Below are positions 56,201 through 64,000 of a stretch of 64,000 nt of DNA, piece by piece. Both the position numbers and the translations under genes were made by a program. Positions within the stretch are counted from its first letter, which is position 1. The number at the start of each line of letters is the position of its first letter. The notes under the pieces were generated by a model that made no database searches, had not been told where the DNA came from, and worked only from the letters and a program-made list of their open reading frames with translations. Source of the stretch: Lumbricus terrestris. Taxonomy: Eukaryota > Annelida > Clitellata > Crassiclitellata > Lumbricidae. Location: the NCBI GenBank assembly GCA_949752735.1, contig OX457037.1:71973329-72037328 (forward strand), written 5' to 3'.

Positions 56201-59200
56201 TTGTGATTCATAGCTTTGCAAGCGGTACAGTTTATTCTGATTCCATCACAACATTATTTTGGTGTGAAACAAAAGTGTAGGCCTAACCGTGAGATTCATT
56301 TGCAGCAAGGACTACGAAATCCTTTAATGACGAGTTGCAGTGGTTTCCCAGTTAAAACTTTAACAGACGTTCGTCGGCAAAACACAGAAGCTTATGAACA
56401 GCAAGCTTAGCCTATATCGGACTATGCTACTTTACTTTTTATTGCTTAAACCTGCAGAGCCTGCCGCCTACCGATTCTTCTTCTGTATTCTTCTGCCTCT
56501 CCCATTAGACGATCTTTCTCTGCTCGCGTTAGCTCCAACTTCCTTTCCAGAGCTAGGCATTTCTGTCGGCTACCTAAGAACAGTAAAACACAAACACTTT
56601 GTTATCAGTGGTAGGCCTGCTGTGCCAAGGCGACTTTATTTATCTACAATAAATAAAGACCATTCAATTCGCCATATTTAAACGAAAAGTAGCGACAGAA
56701 CATTTGAAATAGAGCGAATTGAATGAATTCCTTATTGTAGATAGGCTAAATAATTTTTTTCAAAACAGAATTACCATACTTGTAGGCCCTGTGTAGAACT
56801 TTTTGCTCTTTAAACCTGCAGCTGATGATCTGAAAGCAGCTAGACTGATAAACAGGACCAACCGACGGATATGTCCTACACATGCAGTCTATAGCAACGA
56901 TGCAGACAGAAACACAAAAGCTGAATCGCTTATGTGCAATTATTTCGGCCCATTAATGTTGCAGCATTCTCGCTAAGAAATTTCATCATTTCCGAAATGC
57001 CGTCCCCTCAAAACTGCGGGCCCCTCAAAACTGCGGGCCCCTCAAAACTGCGGGCCCCTCAAAACTGCGGGCCTGGGTGCTGCAGCACCCTTAAGCACCT
57101 ATGCCCTAATGCGGGCCTGACCGTACCTCGATAAAGAACCCCGAAACAGCAAGGACCCTTAGTTCCATTCACAAATCCAGTTTCTACAAGATAGTACTCA
57201 TTCATCTAGCAATGAACTATCGCAAAGTGATATCAACTGGACTCAAAGCTTCTGCGAGAATTACGTATGCCTATAGACCAGTGGCGTCTACCAATGGAGG
57301 GGTTGGGAGAACGTTCTCCCACGGTTTCTGAAAGTGGGGGGTTTGACGTTTTTCGGGTGTTAATTGGGGGGGTTGGTGAATTTCTATTAAATAAAGGCCT
57401 GGAATACGAAAATTATTATTTGTGCATCATTTATGTATCGAAAAACATTATTACATTGGACTAACGAACCCACGGTTCGCATGATGTCACTTATATTTGG
57501 TAAGGACTAGGGAGCAGGACAACTCATAGACATTAGTGTCAGTCAGGTCCCTGGCATACAAGGGTGAAACACACCCATTCGGGATTGACCTCTTATTGCT
57601 AATCACGTTTAGGCCTACTGACAGCGCCAAGCCGAAGCCCCACCCTTGGCAGGTTTGTTTGTTTGTTTGTATGTGCACTTGTTATAGCGCCCCTTCAAGC
57701 TCTCTCTACTCAGAGGCGCTCCCGAATGCAGAGCGGACACTGTATCGGAGTTTCACGCCGAAGCGCTGAGCAATTGTGAGTGAAGGACTTGCCCAAGGTC
57801 CTTACGCGGCGAGGTGGATTCGAACCTCGAACCTTTCGGCTTCAAGGCGACGACGCCACCACTATACCACCGCGCCCCACAGGTGATGAAGGCAACAAAA
57901 TTAATGATTGCGACGGTCGCGCAGCAAGAATCAAACGACCCGTTTGACACTTGCTGTGCACGTGTAGCCTACCCCAGTCTTCGGACAGTGGTCCCTTCTG
58001 GTAAAGTGGCCTAAGCCTAATGAAGCTACATGTAATAACAGATGTTTCGCATTAGATTCCCAGCCAGCATATCGCTGAAATGGATAAGAGCAGCTCTGAT
58101 GTAGGCTAATGCATAGTCTTTCATGCTATAGAGATGCAGCCATAAGTGCAGGCAGCTAGATGGTAGTCATTATACATGTAGGTCTACTATAGACAACCGA
58201 ATTTGACTGTTTCTGTGTTATAAGTTTTTCTTATTTCGCGAAGAGTTGCATCGACATCAGCAAGAGTTGTCAACAGCTAAAGGTCTGCCTAGTGCCTAAA
58301 CAGAGAATTTCTGTGGAGAATTCGAATTATTAGCTTTCAGCTTCTAAGCGCATGGACGGAGATTTAAAGGGGTGGCGTCGTGGCGGAGATGCCTATAATA
58401 TCGCCCCAATGTTTCAGAAATATTTCATAAATATCATTATAAAATTTACTACAGTGTTATTCGTTGAGCTTATTTATCTATAATGAAAATTCGTCTAAGA
58501 TGGCAACTTAAAAGTCTGCAAATTAAAAAAAAATTAAGCATTGGGAGCGACATTTATTGAAGTCTTGAACCACATCTCTGAGCACTGAGATCATGACAGC
58601 TTAAAATGCTACGTACGGCAGCAATGTGCAAATCCAAAAATTGTATGCAATTGGGAGGCGACACTCTAAGGTCTCAAACCATGGCTAGGCTAGCATCAGT
58701 ATGGGAAAAATGAGTACGGGTAATTTTATTAAGACGACACCTTAAAATGCTGCCATTGCATTGTGGAAATTCAAAAAGTTTCTAATGGGCCACTGAAAAA
58801 GTACAGCTATTTTGTTAAGACGACTCCTTAAAATGCTGCCATTGCAAAGTGCAAATTCAAAAAGTTTCCGATGGGGAGGGGCGCATCCCCTCCCCATACC
58901 CCTGCCCCTCACAGTGCAACGCGCATCACGAGCTTCCTTCGGACGCTCAATTGTCTCCCCCCCCCCCCTAGAAACCTCAATTCCCCCCAGAGGAGACTAG
59001 ATTAAACACTGTGCGTACGTAACATATGAACAAATTTTCATACAATTGTTTTAAGTCGGCGAAAATGGGGGGTTTGTTCTCCCACTCCAAGTGGGGGGGT
59101 TAGACGCCACTGCTATAGACTAACCCCAACCCTAACCAGGCCCGGCCTTAGGGCAAGGCGAGCGAGGCAGCCGCCTTGGGCCCCGCGCTTCAGAGGCCCC

Positions 59201-62200
59201 GCGCTGACGACTAGACCTGGGAGTCGACCTCAATAAGTCGACCCCAGTCGACTTGGTCATCCCAAGTCGGGTCGTTTGTGCTCACCGCAACTGACCCCAA
59301 GTCGAATTTTGTAGATAGAAGTCACATTGTTTTTACCTCAAGTCGACTTAAACCGACTTGAGACACAAACATAGTTAAATTTGACACTTCAAACCAATGA
59401 TTGTGACAACATTTAAGCAACCTTTTCTGCCTAGTGTGTTTACAAGAATGAATGAGGCCTTTGCTAAACAGAGACTTAGGCTATAGGCTATTGATTATTT
59501 TGCCGGTAGGCTATCGTGCAGACTGCTGTTTGCCGATCTATTCATATAATTTGTAATTTTATGCTTAAACGTCACGCTTAGGCGTGCGCTTAATTAAAAC
59601 ATTGATGCTTGAGCGATATTGAGCACTATAGCCTTCATTGCTTGTGAACAGAAATGTTAATGGACAGAACACAAGACATTATCTAGAGTGATTAACAAGC
59701 TTTCAATGAGAAAATCGTTAAAATATTTTAATTATTGGCATCCAATTTCAGAAGTCTATTCAAATAAGGAAATGAAACATAGCCTAATTATTGCTTTCAT
59801 GGTAAAGAGCTTGCTTTGCATTTCTTATTCATAAACCGATTTTATTTCGATTTTCGATATTTTTATAGGCCAACAGTGTCATTTTCAATATTTTTGGTAG
59901 AAAGCCAACTTCGCAAATTTTCTTGCTTGAGGAGCCGCTCACCGCTTGCTGCCTCGGGCCCCGCAAACCCTATAGGGCCGGGCCTGACCCTAACCTTAAC
60001 GGTAAGCACGTTTTCCCTCTGAAATGAAGTTCAACCTGCCTTAATCGGTAATTCTCCTCAGACTCGCATAAATAGTTGAAGGGGCGTTATAGTTTTAGAA
60101 ATCAATAAATAAATGACACCCTACCGCTTCACCGTACACTTTATTCCTATAATAGGCCAACGTAATGGCGAAACAGCTGAAAATGAGTAGACCATGTGCA
60201 CAGATCGATCAAGCTAAAATAAAAGATTGAAAGAATAATAAGGTGAAAGTCCGCAGTTGTAGAATTGTTTTCAGATTAACCGTGAAAATTGCTGGAAAAG
60301 GTTTTTACTGCCATTAAAACTGACTGCAAGCATATCCTATTATCGTTTTATCAAGAAGAGTTTGAAAACCAGTTACTAATGCCATTAGAAGATGGAAACA
60401 CCGGCGAGCTCTTTGGCTACCTGAGACGTTGTGAAACTTCTTAATTCTTTAAATAGTGGTTCGGGTTTGCGACAGACAGGAGCAGACGCTTAGGCCTATT
60501 GAGACGGATGGGTGATAAGATGAGAGATGGAACAAGAGAAAGAGAGAGAAGTGAGAGAAGAGAAAATAAAAGAGAGAATAAATATGGGGAGAGAGGATGA
60601 GGTGAGAGAAAGTCACGAGGCTGATTTGTGACTAATGTTAGACCCATAATTAAACATTTACTTAAGTATTCGGTTCGCAGTTTCTGAGCGTGCTTCATGA
60701 ACTGAGTCCTCTCTTCTGCCCATTCTGTCCTCTCTTCTTCCCAAATCTGTTTGATGTCCGGCAGTCTCCAACGAACCTCTACAGAGAACAAAATGCTGTT
60801 GGTTTTTTAATAGCTGGATGAAAATTCCAACTAATGTCAATGTCATGTAGAATGAAATTAGCAGATCGCAGTTGTTCCTAGGTTTTAGATTTAACTGTAT
60901 TTTAACTGTTATATTATATTATAACCACTTGTAAGAGTATAGACCTATGTATGAGTAAACCCCTTAATTGACTTGACAACACACGAAATGCCTAATAAAC
61001 GAGAATAACAAATATTTACTAATAAAGAGCGCATTGATTATCGAGATAATTAGAGTCGATCTGCTGGGCCGTGCCCTAGAAACCAGAATCCTTGGATCAA
61101 CACTATTGTGTGAATGGGTCGAACTTCGTAAAGGCGCCGCAGGACGTCGTTGTTGCGGCGGCGCTCTAACCTGTCGAGATGACAATGGTGACGACAGCGA
61201 CGCGTAAAATTGCCGGTGTCACGTTATATTCTATTCCCCCTTAAACCTATAAGGGGGGATGAACTAATCTATCCCTCCAGATGGAATATACCGGTCTAGA
61301 CTATCCGGGGGATAAACCACTCTATCCTCTTTATTGAAAAATGAGCATAATTGAAAATTTTGTGTTGTAATCAAATTTAAATTTAAAGAGACTCTAATTG
61401 TTTTAAGTGTCGTAAACTATGTTCAGAGCAAGGCAGCTCAAATTTACTTAGTGGCTCTAAGTGTTCTTAAGCGTTTTAAATGTTCTAAGTGCTCTAAATC
61501 CAAAGCAAGCAATCAAAATTATCTAGTAGGAATAAACATACAATGTCATGTTAGCGTCATTGTTCAAAACAAAGCAGTTCGAAGTTAATTTGAAAAAAAT
61601 AATACACGCGGAAGTGCCTTTTCTCAACTTCTCTTCATCTGGGGGGGGGGTACAATTAATACTGGGGATACTCTATTTCGTGACATCGGCTCCACGTAAT
61701 TTTCGCAGGACCCAAAGTTAGGACTAATCGTAACGGATCAAGTGGCGTAGAGGCACAAGGTCATGCGAGGATCATGTCAATGTCAAACGATGCTGATAAT
61801 GACTCTGTTGGATTTTCACATCCTCAAAGAACCTATTCTCGGCTGAGAATTTATCTTTGTGCCTCACAGATTTTTGTTATGCTAATATTTGACAATACTG
61901 CTCAAATTAGGCCTACCTTGAAAATGAAGGCAGGCCTAATCAATTCAATGCTAGAAAAAGAACTCTTTGACTTCGTTGACCCCAGAACTCTATTATCGAC
62001 ACAAAATGACGCTTCTATCACTTTTAGTTTCTCAAATACACCTGAAGAGTAAGTTACCCTTGGGTTGCAGAATACGTCGCCCAAATTTAGGTTCCGCCAG
62101 AAGATTCGACTAAAACAGTAGCCTACTCTGAAAATCTGCAATAATGTGTAGCAATTGACAAATCCCTTCATGAATTAATAGCCTATACGGTATTGTAGAA

Positions 62201-63024
62201 GTGCAACATACCTTCTGGTCTCAAATTATCAGTGTCTTTCTCTGTCACTAATAACTTTGCTTCTCGTAATTTTACTTCCGTTGCAAGTAACATTTCTCGG
62301 GTGTCTGTGGCTGGTTTAAAATCTAATTCATCAGCCCTAAACTCCCCTTCTGTGTCCATTAGCTGGGTTTTCACTTGTTTCTGGTTTACTTCAGACTGTA
62401 GGTCTATTGTCTGACTTCGAAGACTTTCTATTATGCCTATCTTTTCATTCACTTCTTGATCTTTTCGTTGGATCACCATTTTCAGATCATCAATACATTT
62501 CTCTGATACATTTAGCTGTGATTTCAACTCATCTAGTTCGACCATTGTTTCTTTTAGCAACTCGTGGGTTTCTTTCAATTCTGTTGTAGTTGCCTTTAAA
62601 GCTAATTCTGTTCCAATCAACTTATCGTTACTCTCCCTTAATAGTGCTTCCTTTTCATTTAATTTTATTTCAGAACTTGTTACCTGGCTTTCAAGCTTTT
62701 CACTTATGCCTATCTTTTTATCAGCCTCTTGCACCTGCCGTTTATTCAGCATCTTTAGGCTCTCTACTTCGATTTCATATTTCTTAAGTTTTGCAAACAG
62801 ACCTCTGCTCTCATTTTCTGCTAGATTGCGTCTGACCTCTAACTCTTGTACTGTTTCTTGAAATTCTCTTAGCCGTTTCCTGGTTCTAGCTTGCTCCCGT
62901 TCAGTGTTTTCCTTGACTATCTGACATTCACGTTCTCGTTCAATACTTTCTTGGAATAGTCTCTCACACTCTTCCGCTGCCGTTTTGGCTTGCACAATGC
63001 TGCGTCTTTTAATGCTTTGCGATT
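53256..63024 (-). CDS. Coiled-coil-NHL protein, gene B (3' four exons; 5' part outside window)
   Basis: Exons: 63024-62212 (main coiled coil, 271 codons), 60778-60662 (39 codons), 56573-56472 (34 codons), 54169-53256 (NHL; stop 53256-53258). Same order, phases and splice motifs as gene A. The main coiled-coil exon needs one base from upstream, so CARD exons are expected beyond 64 kb; none is in the window. A one-base deletion near the end makes the C-terminus differ (FEFNNLFNIISMLV instead of FEFK). Against gene A the NHL domain differs at about 13 % of residues, with a cluster around NIILTILALRELKEY (gene A NVILANLCKSTIKEY). No stop or frameshift otherwise, so probably functional. Confidence 0.75.
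55482..55902 (+). repeat. LINE 3' end (L2/CR1-like) with ATACA tail
   Basis: Decayed ORF2 end (QLHWLPLTARIKFKILILVS-like, IGPSLWNTLSP), then GGGAGCGCCTCTGAACGG, GAGGCGCTTTATAAATG and a (ATACA)n tail. Absent from copy A at the same place (near 26090), so inserted after the duplication. Confidence 0.82.
55908..56043 (-). repeat. SINE 3' fragment (copy B)
   Basis: Orthologous to 26092-26226; the LINE above lies directly next to it. Confidence 0.7.
57004..57072. repeat. 17-bp VNTR (copy B, about 4 units)
   Basis: Same CCCCTCAAAACTGCGGG unit as 27055-27180, with fewer copies. Confidence 0.9.
57279..59112. mobile_element. hAT-like element, 1834 b, private to copy B
   Basis: Ends CAGTGGCGTCTA / TAGACGCCACTG, flanked by CTATAGAC at 57271-57278 and 59113-59120. 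Carries a SINE, G- and C-runs (about 58950-58975) and two similar blocks ending CCTTAAAATGCTGCCATTGC (58740 and 58830). No transposase recognised. Confidence 0.92.
57672..57879 (-). repeat. tRNA-derived SINE, minus strand
   Basis: On the - strand: A box TGGTATAGTGG (57859-57869) and B box GGTTCGAATCC (57816-57826), then the shared body and an ACAAGTGCACAT end. Inserted in the hAT-like element. Confidence 0.85.
59137..59986. mobile_element. hAT-like element, 850 b, with AAGTCGACTT subterminal repeats
   Basis: Ends CAGGCCCGGCCTTAGG and the near complement CCTATAGGGCCGGGCCTG, flanked by ACCCTAAC at 59129-59136 and 59987-59994. Near the left end (59220-59365) AGTCGAC-type motifs recur at least six times. 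No transposase seen. Confidence 0.92.
60779..62211. other. Intron of gene B with a partial dispersed repeat
   Basis: About 61380-61690 matches 1717-2035 (an interspersed repeat). 61900-62130 is shared with copy A near 29500-29690. A GC-rich patch at 61060-61210 and palindromic CCCCTTAAACCTATAAGGGG at 61231-61250 are private to copy B. No exon supported. Confidence 0.45.
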
Positions 63025-63330
63025 CTATAAAACAAAAAGATTATTATATCCTAGTTAGCCGGAATTAAATGACTTTTAAGCACAAGTTACCACTGGAAGT
63101 TATAATATCATGATATTCGTGTATGCATGCATCAATACCATAGGCATAAATCATCAATGTTTCAGGAATACCATGCGCAGTAGGGCTGAATCTGTTCTTT
63201 GCAAGGACCTAGGGTTGAATTTGCTCTAAAGGCCGCTGCTAATAATCTTTGTTTATTTCTAAAAATTTATACTACAGAGGAATCAGAGTGACGCATCACA
63301 AGTGTTGATGCACATTAGCCTACATTAGTG

Positions 63331-63550
63331 TGGGGCACGGTGGTGTAGTGGGGCGTCGTTTCCTTGAAGCCAGAAGGTTCGAGGTTAGAATCCACTTCAA
63401 GTACGGTAGCTGCGTAGGGACCTTGAGCAAGTCCTTCAATCGCAATATTATTGCTTGGGCGCTTCGGCGTGAAACTCCGATGCAGTGTCCGCGCCTCTGA
63501 GTAAAGAGCTTGAAGGAGCGTTATATAAATGGATAAATAAAATATTTTAA
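63331..63550 (+). repeat. tRNA-derived SINE
   Basis: A box TGGTGTAGTGG (63341-63351), B box GGTTAGAATCC (63383-63393, one mismatch), the shared body and TATATAAATGGATAAATAAA tail. Confidence 0.85.
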
Positions 63551-63705
63551 AAAATAAAATAAATACACGGGAAACATTAATATGGTCATTACAATGTCAT
63601 TGAAGGTCAGGTAAAGAGTGAGGACCCTCGTAATAAAGTTTTGAATGTCCTTCACTGTTAGAACGACTGGTGGCGGTCTAGAGCGTAAGTTGCAAGTGGA
63701 AAAAA

Positions 63706-63775
63706 CAGCAACAACAACAACAACAACAATAATAATAATAATAACAACAACAATAATAATAATAATAATAATAGT
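63706..63775. repeat. (CAA)n/(AAT)n microsatellite
   Basis: AACAACAAC then AATAATAAT runs of about 65 bases. Confidence 0.9.
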
Positions 63776-63783
63776 ATAATGCC

Positions 63784-64000
63784 CAGTGGCGTAGCTAGCT
63801 TTTCATGGGCCCGTGTGCAGAGGTCCTTCATGGGCCCCTGTTTGGTCGGTATCCTTGCGTTCTTGCAATCAAGACCAATAAAACCTAATCAATTACACTT
63901 GCTAATTAGACCTAGCACATGCAATACAACTCACTCATAGAATAAACACGAATGCTGCTGCACGAATGTGACAGATAATTTAAGTGTAATAACTTTTCTC
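63784..64000. mobile_element. hAT-like element left end, cut by the window edge
   Basis: Starts CAGTGGCGTAGCTAGC, the same family of termini as 19308 (CAGTGGCGTAGCC), followed by GGGCCC-rich text. The right end and target duplication lie outside the window. Confidence 0.5.

Larger units (their letters stand above)
49500..63170. repeat. Segmental duplication, copy B
   Basis: Collinear with 17118-32220. Private to B: the 57.07-60.55 kb block (two hAT-like elements and a SINE), the LINE at 55482 and the 52.27-52.50 kb segment. Lacks the Gmr1-like element and the upstream CNBD2-like exons. Confidence 0.92.

Noticed and set aside
57816..57869. A true tRNA gene (perfect A and B boxes)
   Set aside because: The cloverleaf is not complete and the sequence continues into the SINE body shared with 5072 and 63331.

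Overview
The window is animal nuclear DNA, most likely from a marine invertebrate deuterostome (an echinoderm-like genome is my best guess). Reasons: split genes with GT/AG introns, tRNA-derived SINEs, L2/CR1-like LINE tails, hAT-, Tc1/mariner- and TTAA-type DNA transposons, and an intact Gmr1-type LTR retrotransposon, a group described from deuterostomes. There is no bacterial-style gene organisation.

Two host genes form the core and point towards each other. On the + strand, exons between 7175 and 19133 encode the C-terminal part of a cyclic-nucleotide-binding-domain protein (CNBD2-like), including a 24-base microexon and the terminal exon. On the - strand, eight exons between 42013 and 21346, which the longest single-exon reading frames do not reveal as one gene, join in consistent phase. 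They give CARD - CARD - Pro-rich linker - long coiled coil - NHL beta-propeller. I regard this CARD2-coiled-coil-NHL protein, a plausible innate-immune signalling scaffold, as the most interesting gene here.

The cassette is duplicated. Segment 17.1-32.2 kb (copy A) corresponds to 49.5-63.2 kb (copy B), and 1.84-2.93 kb corresponds to 42.09-43.25 kb. This fits a tandem duplication of about 40 kb. Copy B keeps only the last three CNBD2-like exons (49530-51665) but carries a second coiled-coil-NHL gene (53256-63024, 5' exons beyond the right edge). The two copies act as empty-site controls for each other, so many insertions have exact boundaries and target-site duplications.

Mobile DNA fills the rest. 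An intact Gmr1-like element (8625-16041) has an 1878-residue Gag-Pol in the order PR-INT-RT-RNaseH and a Gag region resembling the SCAN domain. A truncated Ty3/gypsy gag-PR-RT unit is enclosed by short inverted repeats (23268-25954). Seven insertions have 8-bp target duplications (hAT-like), two are Tc1/mariner-like with TA sites, and one long-TIR element has TTAA sites. There are also LINE 3' ends, a decayed non-LTR RT with a nested hAT, SINEs and microsatellites.

The most unusual pattern is a recurrent micro-insertion. The palindrome TAGGCCTA occurs about 30 times. In at least nine A/B comparisons one copy has a bare TA where the other has TAGGCCTA (or TAGGCTA, TAGCCTA, TAGACCTA). This looks like precise insertion of GGCC with duplication of TA, as an excision scar of a TA-targeting transposon would leave.
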